64,000 bases of DNA, taken from Chiua virens. Lineage: Eukaryota > Basidiomycota > Agaricomycetes > Boletales > Boletaceae. Shown piece by piece: positions 1 through 10,769 of this stretch (positions within the stretch are counted from its first letter, which is position 1; each line of letters starts with the position of its first letter). A program made the position numbers and the translations under genes. Below the pieces are notes generated by a model that worked only from the letters and a program-made list of their open reading frames with translations, was not told the origin of the DNA and ran no database searches. Location: the NCBI GenBank assembly GCA_019787685.1, contig JAHNUO010000036.1, forward strand, positions 186,001 through 250,000, in the 5' to 3' direction.

Positions 1-1022
1 TTGGACGGAATGATGGGGCATGGGGAACGACGGTTCCAGGTGGATCCGGCTGCCACCGGGGTAAGTCGGTTGGCCAGGGGAATCCTAGCGTGGATGCGAG
101 GGGGTCGTCCGGGGCAGCAGGACTGGATATGTCCGGGGGACCAGGTAAGACAGATGGGACATTGGTAGTCCCGGCATTCAACGCAGATGTGCCCAAGTTT
201 GTGGCACTCATAGCAGGCCTTGTGGTAGCGTGGGTGGTCCTCGGGGAGGTTGACCTGACCGGTCTGGAACATATGTTCTGCTTCGGCTCGGTTGCAAGCG
301 TCGATCTCTTTGGGGGAGAAGGGAAGAGAGGAAGCGGAGGGGGTAGACGGCGAGGGAGTGGAGGAAGCGAGTGGTTGGTCGAGGCGGAGGGAGAGTTCCG
401 CCTGGTAGCAGTGGAGGTCTGAGAGGAATTCACCCATTTGCATTTGGAATAGGGTGTGTTTGAGGAACGTGCGGATTTTGTCATGGATCTGGCCGGTAAT
501 GGCCGAGAGGAGGTGGGTATTGGCCATTGGCCCATAGAGGTCGGCCCGGACAAGGGCAAGTTGTTTGTTCTGTAGGTATGCCAAGTAGAGGGCGTGGAGA
601 GGGGAGTCGAGGTCGAGATGGTGCTCGATGGGGAACACCATGCTTGGGTCCAGGATGAGGTTTTGCATGTGAGCGAAGTAGTTGGGGGTGGGCGTAGAGG
701 CCCGGATAGTGTGTGAATGAAACGGCAAGTCTACCGCGACGAGAGGAGGATGAACATGGTGAATAGAATGAGAAGGGCGAGTGCGTATGCTTGCTGTTCC
801 CCATCCTGCAGAAGCGACCGCAGAATCAGCTGGAGAAACGGGTCTGGTGGAGTCCATGAGGGAGGATTCGGAGGAGAGGGAGGGAGCATCTGAGGAGTGG
901 AGCGATGGCAGGGGAACAGGGAGCGGCAAGGCGATGTGGGGAATGTTGACGGTGGGGGTGAAGATAGGTACCAGCGTAGTGTCAGATTCGAAGTCGGGGA
1001 TGGAGCAGGAGCGATAGGCCAT
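1..1022 (-). CDS. Third ORF of the gypsy element: zinc-knuckle, gag-like protein (partial)
   Basis: Open frame of at least 340 codons with no stop, running off the left edge of the window. The chosen ATG (1022-1020) lies 27 bases past the pol stop in the same direction. The N-terminal half is Pro/Ser rich. The C-terminal part holds closely spaced Cys/His pairs (CYECHKLGHICVEC, then CPICLTWSPGHIQSCC), which look like two zinc-binding knuckles, suggesting nucleic-acid binding. The frame matches pol's, so pol and this ORF are separated only by one TGA at 1050-1052. Similar Cys-rich ORFs near basidiomycete chromodomain elements are my recollection, not a search result. It may be an element-encoded accessory protein or part of the polyprotein. 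It is better preserved than gag and pol, since no internal stop was seen. Confidence 0.6.
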   Translation of the reverse strand, partial: MAYRSCSIPDFESDTTLVPIFTPTVNIPHIALPLPVPLPSLHSSDAPSLSSESSLMDSTRPVSPADSAVASAGWGTASIRTRPSHSIHHVHPPLVAVDLPFHSHTIRASTPTPNYFAHMQNLILDPSMVFPIEHHLDLDSPLHALYLAYLQNKQLALVRADLYGPMANTHLLSAITGQIHDKIRTFLKHTLFQMQMGEFLSDLHCYQAELSLRLDQPLASSTPSPSTPSASSLPFSPKEIDACNRAEAEHMFQTGQVNLPEDHPRYHKACYECHKLGHICVECRDYQCPICLTWSPGHIQSCCPGRPPRIHARIPLANRLTPVAAGSTWNRRSPCPIIPS

Positions 1023-1049
1023 AACAGTTCTGATGTGGACTGGTGGCGG

Positions 1050-4000
1050 TCAAAGCAGTGAGCGTGGTGGTTGAGGTGGTGGAAGGGCTGAAAGGTGGGA
1101 GACTGAGGGGAAATCCTTGGAGTGGAGACGTTTATAAGTGTCAATGGTTTCCTTGGCATTTCCTAGGTTGGCCTCAGGCTCCCAAGAGTCGTCGGAGGCG
1201 GAGTAGCCTTTCCAGCAGATCAGGAACTTGCAGTTGTGCATGTTCCAGGTGTGACGAAGGATCCATTCGATTTCATATTCCTCTTTGCCGGCTATAAGGT
1301 CCGGTGGGGGTTTTGGGAAATTGGGTCCATAGGTTTCCATTTCCCGATATGGGGAAAGGAGCGAAGCGTGGAAGACTGGGTGGATTTTCCAGGTCTTGGG
1401 AAGGCGGAGACGGTAGGTGAGCGGGGAGAGGACCTCCGTGATGGTAAAGGGTCCTTCATGGCGTGATGCGAGTTTCGGGGAGATGAGTTCCCGTTTCAAA
1501 TTGCAGGCTTCCAGCCAAACCTGATCGCCTTTTGAGAAGGGTTTGAACTTCCTAAAGGAGCGAGCTTTCATGGCTTGCCAGGCGAGTTCGTGTGCGGCGA
1601 GGGCTTCATCACGGGCAGCGGAGAGAGTTTTGAGGCGTTCCTCAATGGCGGGGAGTTTGGTTTCCGCAATGATAGCGGGTAAGGGACGGGGTTTGTAGCC
1701 CATCATGAGGAAGAATGGCGATTTGCCAGTGACGGAGTGGGGGCGGTGGTTGTGTGCGAATTCAGCCATAGGGAGTAAGTTGGCCCATTTCTCTGGATTG
1801 TTTTGACAATACATGTGGAGGTAGGTTTTGACTTCTTGATTGACGCGTTCCGTCTCACCATCGGATTGGGGATGGTAGGCGGTGGAGAGGGAGAGGCGGT
1901 ATCTGATGAGTCAGGAGAGCTCTTTCGCGAATGTGGAAGTGAACTGCGGACCACGGTCGGAAATGATCTTGTTGTAGAGGCCGAATCGTGTGTAGACTTT
2001 GTGAAAAAAGAGGCAGGCTATACCTGCAGAGTTGGCGGTTTTCACCGTGGGGCAAAGAATTACCCCCTTTGTAAGGCCATGGTCTACCACGACCATGAGA
2101 GAGTCATAGCCCTCCGCGGAGACGGGGAGATCCGTGATGAGATCAACGGATATGTTCTGGAACGGGCGGGTGCACGTGGAGGGAATCGGAGAGAGTGGAG
2201 GTGTGGTCGGATGTGTGTTGACCTTGTGCTGTTGACACGAGGCACAACCGGAGACATAGGAGCAGACGAAGGAAGCAAGGCCGGGCCACCAAAATTCGGC
2301 GGTGACCAGCTGGCGAGTTTTCAGAAAGCCAGGGTGTCCGGCGGTGTGGGAGTTGTGGTGGCGAGCAACAATTTGTTGCCAGAGTTCCCGGTTAGGCGGG
2401 ATGTAGATGCGACCTTGGTAGGTCAGGACACTGGCATCATAGTGCCAGTCAGAGAGGCGGGAGCAGAATGACGGTGGGAGGCCACCATCCATGGTGTTGA
2501 GGGTATCCAGGACAAGTGGATCCGCGGCTGAAGAGCGGGAGATCAGGTCCTGGAGATCTGTGGTAACGAGGTTGACAAAGATGTTGTCCGGAAGGAGTGT
2601 GACATCTTCGTTATCTGAGTCTGAGGTGATATGATCGGGACGGCGGGAGAGCGTGTCCGGACCGTCGAGGAGTTTGCCTGGCACGTGGGAGAACGTAAGG
2701 TCAAAGTCAGCAAGGTCGAGAAGCCAGCGGGCTTGACGACGGTTGAGGTTTTGGGGTTGTCGGAAGTAAGTGAGGTTTTTGTGATCCGAGAAGACGGTCA
2801 CAGGAGTAGCGCTACCATGAAGGTAGTGGCGCCAGGCTTTCAGGGATCTAATGATGGCGAGGAGTTTGCGGTCATAGATGTCGTAGTTCCTTTCCGCAGC
2901 ATTGAAGGACTGCGAAAGGTAAGAGCAAGGTTTCCAGTCGCCGTTTGAGTCGGTCTGGAGGAGGACACCACCCGAAGCAGATTTAGAAGCATCGGTGGCA
3001 ATAGCGAAGGGTCTAGAGGTATCCAGGAAATGAAGTACCGGATCAGAGGTAAATGCCTTTTTAAGGCATTCGAAGGCGGTGATCTGGGGTTTGTCCCAGA
3101 CCCAAGGTGCGTCTTTCTTGGTAAGATTGATGAGTGGGCGGGCTATGGTGGAGTAGTCCGGAATGAACTGGCAGTAGAAGTTGGCAAAGCCCATGAACGA
3201 CCAGACATCCTTGAGCTTGGTGGGAGTGGGCCAGTCGGCAATGCCAGCGACCTTGACTGGGTCCATGGCGAGCGATCATGCTGAGATATTCTACTTCAGT
3301 GGTGGCGAAGTGACATTTCTCAAGCTTGAGGTGAAGGTCGAGTTCCTTCACTCAAGCGAGAATGCGTTTGGTGCATTCGGTGTGCATAGCGTCATCCTCA
3401 GAGAAGATGAGGAGGTCATCCATGTAGATGACGAGCCACCCTTCGGCAATCATATCGTGGAAGGAGTCATTCATGAAGCATTGGAACATCGCGGGGGAGT
3501 TGGTCAGTCCGAAGAACATGACCGTGGGTTCGAAGAGACCGTGGTGTGTGATGAACATGGCTTTCCATTGGTGTCCATCCTTGATGTGGATGTTGTTGTA
3601 GCCCCATCAGACATCAAACTTGGTGAAAAGCTTGGCATCCTTCAGCTTATTGACGAGGTCGGAGATGAGAGGAAGGGGGTAGGCGTCACAAACAGTATGT
3701 TTGTTGATGTATCAGTAATCTTGGCAGGGACAGAGTTTACCATCCTTTTTCTTGACGAAGAAGAAGGGAGAGGCCTGAGGGGAGTTTGAAGGGCAGATCT
3801 TGCCTGAAGCAAGGTGTTCGTCGATAAAGTTGTCAGTGGCCTTGCGCTCGTCAGGGGACAAGGGGTAGACCTTTCTGACCTTGGGTTGGAAGGTGTCCTT
3901 TAAGTGGATCTCGTGATCGCAGGACCTAGAGGGGGGCATCTGAGTAGAGGGTTCCTTCGCAAATATGGATTCGAATTCCAAGTATTCCGAAGGGAGGGTG

Positions 4001-4725
4001 ACCTTGGCTTTGGTAGCCGTGGCTACGAGGGCGGTAGCGTTGGTGAGCTTCTCCGGTTGGGTGGTCCGAACGAAGCGTTGACCCACGTGCATGACGCGGT
4101 TCACAGAGTGTTGTACAGACTGGGTCGTATAACGGTGGCCAGTTTCTGTACCGAGGTAGTCAAAGATTTTGCCGTCCCAGATGGGGTTGACATCAATGTG
4201 GCAGGTCGGGATGACCGGCGGCGGGTGAGCGAGTTTGGCGGAGTGGCGAGGTTCATCATGAGTAATAGGGGGGAAGTCGGGTTCAGGAGCAGTGATAGTG
4301 ATGGTTTTGGTGACCCAATCGATGGTGGGGTTGGTCGCCTTGAGCCAGGGAAGGCCAAGGATAACGTTTTCAGAACCACAGTGGATGATGTGGAACTTCA
4401 CGTGTTGGAGTACTCCGCCAAGAGCAATCCGGAGGGTGGTGGTGAACTTGATGTCACCGTTTTTGTTTGAAGTGGAGTCCACGTTCTGAACCGGAATGGG
4501 TTTCGGAAGGCACTCCTTGGGAAACTTGTTCTTCTGGACGAAGTGCCAGTCGATACAGTTTATCCCGGCTCCGGAGTCGATGAGAGCGCGGGTGTCGACG
4601 TCTTTTGAGGTAGCAGTAGCATTCAGTCTAATGGGGATCTGCATAGATTGACATGCTAACTCAGCTACTAGTACATGGGTATGAGAATGGGAAGATACTG
4701 GCATCAAATCGGTCTTCTGTCTTAA
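1050..4725 (-). pseudogene. Ty3/gypsy chromovirus pol: protease, reverse transcriptase, RNase H, integrase, chromodomain (dead)
   Basis: Domains in order on the minus strand are as follows. Aspartic protease with ALIDSGAG near 4580. Reverse transcriptase with the catalytic YMDD box (VIYMDDLLIFSED, about 3430). RNase H (FAIATDAS, about 3000). Integrase with an HHCC zinc site (about 2390-2260) and the DDE core (SVDLITDL; IISDRGPQF). A C-terminal chromodomain (EYEIEWILRH...CWKGY...SWEPE, about 1290-1150). The frame is broken by in-frame TGA codons at 3712-3714, 3607-3609, 3352-3354 and 1911-1913. A small indel near 3270-3290 moves the reading frame just after the RT thumb (EYLSMI), before MDPVKVAG. 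The element cannot make an intact polyprotein. All four stops are TGA at places where arginine is plausible, consistent with CGA to TGA change. The chromodomain places it in the Tf/chromovirus branch, which targets chromatin marks. Confidence 0.9.
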
Positions 4726-4731
4726 AAACCT
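4719..4731 (-). promoter_or_regulatory. Candidate -1 ribosomal frameshift site at the gag/pol junction
   Basis: On the minus strand gag ends GGT TTT TAA. Slipping back one base on the T run gives TTT TTA AGA and enters the pol frame, which is open from here through the protease. The run of five T bases before the stop fits a slippery stop, but it is not a canonical X XXY YYZ heptamer. A chance indel in a dead element would look the same. Confidence 0.35.
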
Positions 4732-5711
4732 GTGATGGGTTCAGGGGCGTTCGAGTTGACTTTGTTGATGCTCATAGAGTCATCATCGTCGTCCTCTATC
4801 TCCTGCAAAGCAGGGACAGGTTCGGCTTTGGGTTCGGCTTTTTTCCGGACCTTCTTATTAGGCGCGGGAGCAGAACGAGCGGAGTTGGTTGTAAAGACCA
4901 GGCAAGAGGAGGTGCGATGGCCGGGTTGGTGGCACCGGAAGCAGAGGTTCTTGTCAATGCATCGCTTTCGCTCAGCATCGGTCATCTTGTTGATGCGGAT
5001 AGAGTCCACGTCCATAGCGTCAGGGTCTCGTTCCTTTTTACGGGAAGGAGCGGGGGAGTCATGGAAGACAACAGCAGTGGCGGGCTTCTTGTTGCGACGA
5101 GTGATCTTGTCTGTGTGCTCCCACTGCATCTTAAAGTGAATGGCCTGGGTGTACCACTTGTCGATGGTCATAGGTACAGTGTCCATTCCCTGGATCCTGT
5201 GCATAAGCAAAGGGGGAAGGCCGGCGGCGAAGAAGTTGATCAGAACTGAGTCTGATCCGGTGAGGGTGGCAGTGGCAACCTTGTTGTGGAATGAGAAGAT
5301 GTAAGAGGGGACATCCTCGTTGTGGGTTACCCGAGTGGTGGAGAGCCAGGCGATGGCGTCGCCCTTGGTGTCGTGGTGTTCGAAGTCCTTTCAGAACTCC
5401 GTCTGCCAGTCGGTCCAGCTCCCAAAGGAGCGGAGGGGGATAGCCTTGGCACGGAATGTATCGGCCCAAGTCTTAGTGGATCCTTCCGTCATAAATGAAA
5501 GGGCAAAGGCGACACATTTGTTATCTGTGTCATAGATAGGGTCATTGACGAAGAGGTATGTTGCTACATTGTTGAGCCAGGGTACGGCGCGGTCATAGGA
5601 CCCATCGAAGGTGGAGGGTTTTCCGAGGCGAAGCTCGACTGCCTTGCTAGACATGTTGCTAGATGAGGTGGTTGGTGTAGGGTTCGGGGTTGGTACCGAA
5701 GGGAGAACCAC
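4722..5711 (-). pseudogene. Ty3/gypsy gag with CCHC zinc knuckle (one nonsense codon)
   Basis: Capsid-type gag starting with an ATG at 5711 (MVLPSVPTP), about 330 codons, ending at TAA 4724-4722. The C-terminal third has a classical CCHC zinc knuckle (CFRCHQPGHRTSSC, about 4945-4905), followed by an acidic stretch (EIEDDDDDSMS). One TGA at 5391-5393 interrupts it in the same frame; the downstream part then continues in frame to the zinc knuckle. Gag packages element RNA into virus-like particles in the cytoplasm. It lies just downstream of the LTR at 5778-6282, and pol follows in the -1 frame, with pol open upstream through the gag stop. It is dead through the nonsense codon, with the same TGA type as in pol. 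Confidence 0.85.
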
Positions 5712-5777
5712 AGAGGGGTTTGGGTTCCTGTTAGAGACTGTGCGACTCGGAGGTAGCCAACTCCGGATCTCCGGAGT

Positions 5778-6282
5778 TGTAACGTCGGACGGGACTTGGC
5801 TTCACCGTATGTGGTGCGCCCTTGTCACAGTCTGTCCCTATATTTCGGACGTGCGGAGAACGGAGGTAGATATATGACTCAACACATAAAGTGGAGTCGA
5901 GCGGAGTAAAGACCGTCAAGGTCTTACGGAGTGTTCAGAGTGAGTCGTACAATAAACTAATATTCAGACTAAGGGTACACAGTCAGGGTACTACAGTTTA
6001 TATACTCAGAGTGGAATGGAGATTAGTAACGGAGTTGGTAAGAACTGAGTAAGACGGAAGATCAGGAAACTACATAGCCGGAGGTAAGTCGGGTACTGAG
6101 AAAGCTGGAGCTGTGCTCGTAAGTGAGACACAGGTTATGTACTAAAATAAAAGAGGAGACATATGTACGTAACGGAGGTCCGGGGTCGCGGAGTTGCATC
6201 CTGAGGGAGATCAACCCAGAGTTATCGTCTAAGAGAAACGGAGTTATATCCGGAGGAACGAAGAATGGAGTGGTATATGACA
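5778..6282 (-). repeat. LTR of the Ty3/gypsy element (5' LTR, minus orientation)
   Basis: This LTR of about 505 bp lies directly upstream of gag. Read on the minus strand it starts TGTCATATACC (6282) and ends near CGACGTTACA (5778). It contains TATATAAACTGTAGTACCC and AGACCTTGACGGTCTT. A second copy in plus orientation starts TGTCATATCC at 7442 and shares the promoter-like block almost base for base. The end positions are inferred from TG...CA ends; the primer-binding site was not identified with certainty (TGGCTACCTCCGAGTCG at about 5757 is one candidate). Confidence 0.75.
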
Positions 6283-6355
6283 GTATCCCCCTTTTAGGCC
6301 TGAACCCTTGAAGGCCTTTAGCGAGGAACAATAGTCAAGCAGAGTCAAAGCACAA

Positions 6356-6600
6356 ACAAAGCGCGAGTGGGTGAGAACATGTTTGATGCATTCAGTGTGT
6401 GTCACATCATCCTCAGAGAAGATGAGGAGGTTGTCCATGTAGATGATGAGCCATCCTTTAGCAATCAAGTTGTGGAAGGAGTCATTCATGAAACACTAGA
6501 ACATCGCAGGGGAGTTTGTCAGTCCAAAGAACATGACCATAGGTTTGAAGAGGCTACAATAGGCGATGAAGGCAGCTTTCCATTGGTGTCCATTGTTCAA
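6356..6600 (-). pseudogene. Second gypsy reverse transcriptase fragment (YMDN active site)
   Basis: This segment is clearly homologous to 3350-3595 of the first element: MNDSFHNLIAKGW, IIYMDNLLIFSED, THTEC. It is a short piece of the RT palm only. The active-site box reads YMDN instead of YMDD, so even this piece would be inactive. It lies between the LTR ending at 6282 and a decayed plus-strand gene beginning near 6600, which suggests nested insertions and deletion. Confidence 0.8.
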
Positions 6601-7085
6601 GGCTCCCATGCACAAGAACAATCATGTGTATGTCAACATTCTAGTTCCCCAATCTCAGAAAGATGCCAATGCAATGGGTGGCCATACTGAGTTGTTGACC
6701 ATGTCTTTCCCACTCTCTAGAATTCCAAATACCACCTTTGGAACACTCAGCAATGCCTCTGGTTCCATGTATATGTATATCTGCTTCCCCCAAATGATCC
6801 ATAGAAATTAGATGACACACAAACAGGCCAATCACATACCAAAGGAAGTCCTTGACTTTTTTAGGAGCACATCTTGCTCCCTGCCATACATTAGCATGTC
6901 AATGCCAGCAGTGCTCCTTGTATATCCCTCACTCTAGACAAGGTCCAATTTAAAGCTTACAAGGGCAAGAGCAAAAAACCTGGTCATTCAAAGGCAGTTC
7001 CATTTACCATGGACCAATTGAAAAAGATTCAGAGGAGCATGGAAAACATCATTTGATATAATCCTGAGTAGTATTTGTTATGATT
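6600..7085 (+). pseudogene. 5' part of a decayed multi-exon gene of unknown function
   Basis: Plus-strand coding traces with protein-like composition run from about 6600 (HVYVNILVPQSQ, MDQLKKIQRSMENIIRYNPE near 7015-7065), with several stops and frame changes. The text stops making sense after about 7085, where LTR material begins, and a similar style resumes at about 8855 (VKLWAKTSLVNPRQT). I infer that one gene was split by the retroelement insertion. I do not recognise the family. It might belong to a transposon or to a repeated fungal gene family. Confidence 0.4.
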
Positions 7086-7441
7086 CATTCTTTTCCTTTC
7101 CTGCTTTCACTACACTCAGTACTATAAGTACCTCACTATGCTCTATTAAGGGCTTAACCCTACACCTTCCTTTTACATCTACTTCTTTCTGCTAGTGCAA
7201 CTCCAGTCCAACCCATCATTCTGCTATTTCTTATCCCTGACCTGCTGTTGGTCCTTTCTTCCCATCATCAATTCAATAACTTCTACTTTCTCCTTTTCAT
7301 CTTCTTTCTGTCTGCTGCTTCTGCATTGTATGCCCCCTTTCAGCCCTTGTGACTAGTTTTGCTCTTCTCGGCCAACCCCTTGCCCTGCTTTGTTATCACT
7401 ATATAAACCTTCAATGATTGAGTATCATCACTCCTCCTTGG

Positions 7442-7860
7442 TGTCATATCCCATATTTTCATCAGTCTAACTCCGAGATCTCTGGAACAACTCCTTGACA
7501 ACTCCGATACAATCTCTCTCCAGACACAACTCCTGATTCTCAGACTTCATACTTAGAACTTCTCATTTCCTCTTGTCTCCTTTCATACTAGCATTACATA
7601 CATTTGTAATACTCTTGAATCCTGTGTCTTGCTTAACAGCACAGCTCCAGCTTCTGTACTACCCAACTCACTCTGGTTACATATGTACTTTCCCAATATC
7701 CCGTCTTACTCAGTTTCTTACTAACTTTGTTACTAATCTCCATTCTCCTCCAAGTATATAAACTGTAGTACTTCAACTTTGTACCCTTAGTCTGAATATT
7801 AGTTTCTACCATCTATTCCTCCAAACTCCATAAGACCTCGACAGTGTTACGGTAGTTCCT
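7442..7860 (+). repeat. Truncated LTR copy in plus orientation (same family as 5778-6282)
   Basis: It begins TGTCATATCC and contains TATATAAACTGTAGTACTTC at about 7756 and CCCTTAGTCTGAATATTAGT at about 7788, matching the reverse complement of 5940-6010. The match fades after about 7860, so the U5 part is missing or replaced by the next LTR. Together with 5778-6282 it makes an inverted LTR pair about 1.2 kb apart. Confidence 0.75.
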
Positions 7861-7892
7861 GGTAGGACCTAATGTAGCCGCAAAGGTGCTGA

Positions 7893-8575
7893 GTAGCAAG
7901 TGGCTGCAATAACTCAAACAACCACCACTTGATATGTGGCCCACTGTTTAGTTCAATAAAGGAGTCTGGTCAGCATAGTTGCTACCAGAAGGAACAAAGT
8001 TGGACTCAGGAAGTTTCCTAAGTTGTCCGGTCGAGAATCTATACTCTTGGGACCAAGGGTCGAGGATGACTTTGGGAGAAGTCCAAAGGAGTTGAGTAAG
8101 CTTCAGCTAGATTGCAGAGAACAAGACTAGAGTACAGGAGTAACTCAACAAGCTATTTATACGTAAGAATGGGCACACGGACCAACAGAAGAACAGGAAA
8201 CCAAGAAAAGCAGAACTGGTGCAAGTGGTCACAAGAGGAAATTGTATGATACGAAGGTAACGGATGATGACGAGGAAGAAAATGAATAAGTGTTCAGGTT
8301 GAGCCAATGCTTAAGTAAGAGCTTGAAATGGAATGAGTACAGATGAATGTAGGAAGATACTTGAAGTATCGAGCATAGGAAGTAGTACAAGTGAAAGAAA
8401 GAAAAGAAATTGTAACAGACAGTCTTATCTTTGCTTGACTTCACTTCAGTGTTAAGTCTCACCTCTGACCTCCAACCTCCTTTCTCCAAAGTAAAGAACA
8501 GACTCTTGACAAGGGCGCACCACATATGGTGAAGCCAAGTCCCTCCAACCAAGACTAACTCCAGAGTTCCAGAGT
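7893..8575 (+). repeat. LTR of a related gypsy family, plus orientation
   Basis: From AGTGGCTGCAATAAC onward this holds a TATA-like CTATTTATACG (about 8152). It ends with ACAAGGGCGCACCACATA (about 8512) and GGTGAAGCCAAGTCC, which matches the U5 end of the LTR at 5778-5830 read on the other strand. The 5' part (7893-8050) is repeated in inverted form at 8600-8850. No internal gag follows, so it is a solo or truncated LTR. Confidence 0.6.
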
Positions 8576-8579
8576 TCAT

Positions 8580-8850
8580 ACCTGAGTAGACCCAGACTTA
8601 ATACTTGGGCTTCATCTAAGCCATCGCTCCATCACTACAATCAACATCTAGCTCCTCAGTCCACCCTGAACACAAGGGGAAGTCTTTGGTCCTTCAGGTA
8701 TAGATTTCCAACAAGACACTCTCAGCAACACCTGAGTTCCACTTGTCTCACTGATAGCAACCTGCTGACCAGTAACCCTCCTTGAATTCTCCAGTGCATC
8801 ACACATCTAGTGGTGGTTGTTACAGTTATTGCAGCCACTAGATACTTGGT
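8580..8850 (-). repeat. Partial LTR copy, minus orientation, inverted to 7893-8100
   Basis: On the minus strand it reads AGTGGCTGCAATAACTGTAA, then CAACCACCACTAGATGTG and GGTCAGCAGGTTGCTA. This parallels 7893-7990 with scattered differences. TGTAACAACC at 8824 looks like an LTR start. It lies tail to tail with the plus copy, so a hairpin of roughly 250-bp arms could form. Confidence 0.6.
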
Positions 8851-8854
8851 GCTT

Positions 8855-10735
8855 TTGTGTCGGGAGTTAAGCTTTGGGCCAAGACATCTCTTGTCAATCC
8901 AAGACAAACAATCCCTGTGGATGTTCTCATGGAAGGCATCCCTTGCCTAGACTGGTCATATATGGTGGACAGAGACAATGGTGAACTCCTGGTCAATCTT
9001 GGAATCAGTGTCCATCCTATCTGTACTCAGAAGGTAGTAGGCATATGGAGACTTGATGCTTTGAAGGCATTCTTTAGGGCTGGTGGGTTTCAATGAGGTA
9101 ATGTACACCATACCTGCACTCTTAGTTGATATGGAGGAATTCAATCAGAGATGCCACAAGAGAGAGCAAGACAAACTCATGTGGCCTTCCAAAGCACTTA
9201 TAACCTTAGCTATGAAGTGGTCAGACCAAATGACAACCTGCTAGCCTTTGCTATGGACAAGGATGGCTATGCATTAAACAATATATTTATAGAGGAATGC
9301 ACTTAGGTGATTTTGATGTACTTTAAAGAGGCAAAGAAACAATCATATGGAGTTAGGGATGAATACAAAATAAGTGGAATGGCTATGCAACATGTCATGG
9401 AAGGGTTGCAAGACAAGGCAAGTTTCTTTCTCATCTCCCATATCTGTCAAAGTTTACAACAAGTGTTCCAAGTGCAACAATTCCTTGAGTCTGATCTCAT
9501 TTTGTGGCTTCCTTCAGACATCTGGTTTAAATTTTTGTCTAGATGAATCAGGGCACTTCAGCTCACTCAAATAACCCTAAAGAATCTGAAGCCTTCAAAC
9601 TTAGGGATCATATGCCATCTCATCTATTGCACCTCTAGCACACCTATCATTCTGGACTACCATGTCCAAGAATCCATGGCACTTCTTCAGTTCTCTTGCT
9701 TTCTAAAAGATACAACATGTTCTTCTTGTTCAATTTAGATTTTCAACAAACACCCATTCTATCCACAGTGCAACAAGTTGACAATATGGATATTCTGAAA
9801 CTCATGAATGCCAAGTTGAAGAAGCAGGAAGGTCAGCTGGCATGACAAAGCCTCTCTATCATGGATGATTCAGAGCACTTCCCCATTGGAAGCATGCCTA
9901 CATGGATGACATTATCCAAGATATTTCAAGAACAACCTTGATTGATTATGTGATCCTGGATGTGGTCCAGCAAATTGTCCTTTCTGGAGCCAGTGGTAGG
10001 CAAGCTCTTTGTGAAGTTCACATGTCAACTTTGGATCCAATTGGAAGATGCTTGGTTCATAGAGCCAGAACATTATCCAGAGCCAACATCATTAGAAGAG
10101 GCCATTCAAGCCTGGTCACTAAACAATACATTCAAGACCCTTAGAGCATGCACATACAAGGCCTGCAATGCAGACATTCCAGGCAACACAGGGGCTGGTT
10201 GTCATCATTTCAATTTTGTAGAGAGAATGTATGTCTTCTTTCTAGATCTAGCTCAAGACACAAAGCCCAGCAATAGGTCTCCTTGGAACATCTTTTGGAC
10301 AAATCCAGGATATATCCAGGAGTATTCATAGCCCCAAAGATGTTTGAAGTGACAGATCAACTCGGAAAGATTTTTTCCCTGCTTTAAATACTACAAAAGT
10401 CTACAAAAGGAAGTTCAAAGACACCTGGGAGAACCTGGAGTTTAGAGCAAGACAAAGTGGTCTTGACAAAAAATCCAAAGTTTTACAAGATCACAGGTAT
10501 ATCTATAGAGACCAAGCTAAAAAAGCCACAAAAAAAGATGACACAGGTGCTAAAAGTTGAGGAACAAGTTACAGCATGATATTTTCAAGCATGCTGGATA
10601 TGAGGAGCTGTTGGCAAACAAGGCATTGATTACAGAGAGGCAAAGATTGTGAGAGCAAAGAAACAGGAAATCAGCAAAATCAAGAAACAAGTGAAAACCT
10701 CTAGTAAGACAATAAGCAGCAAGCTCTCAGATGCA
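8855..10735 (+). pseudogene. 3' part of the decayed gene of unknown function
   Basis: Plus-strand coding traces resume in several frames after the LTR block: VKLWAKTSLVNPRQTIPVDV (about 8865-8925), YNLSYEVVRPNDNLLAFA (about 9200), SYGVRDEYKISGMAMQ (about 9345), and a 123-codon open piece at 9960-10331. Stops separate the pieces, and some breaks could be introns. No known motif was recognised. The order and style suggest one large protein once encoded from about 6600 to 10735. Function cannot be assigned. Confidence 0.4.
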
Positions 10736-10769
10736 GAATGAAAGGGGGGACAGAGAGGGTAATAATGGC

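Noticed and set aside
1803..2471. 222-codon plus-strand ORF
   Set aside because: Antisense shadow of the integrase region; the minus frame has clear HHCC and DDE motifs.
3181..3789. 202-codon plus-strand ORF
   Set aside because: Antisense shadow of the reverse transcriptase.
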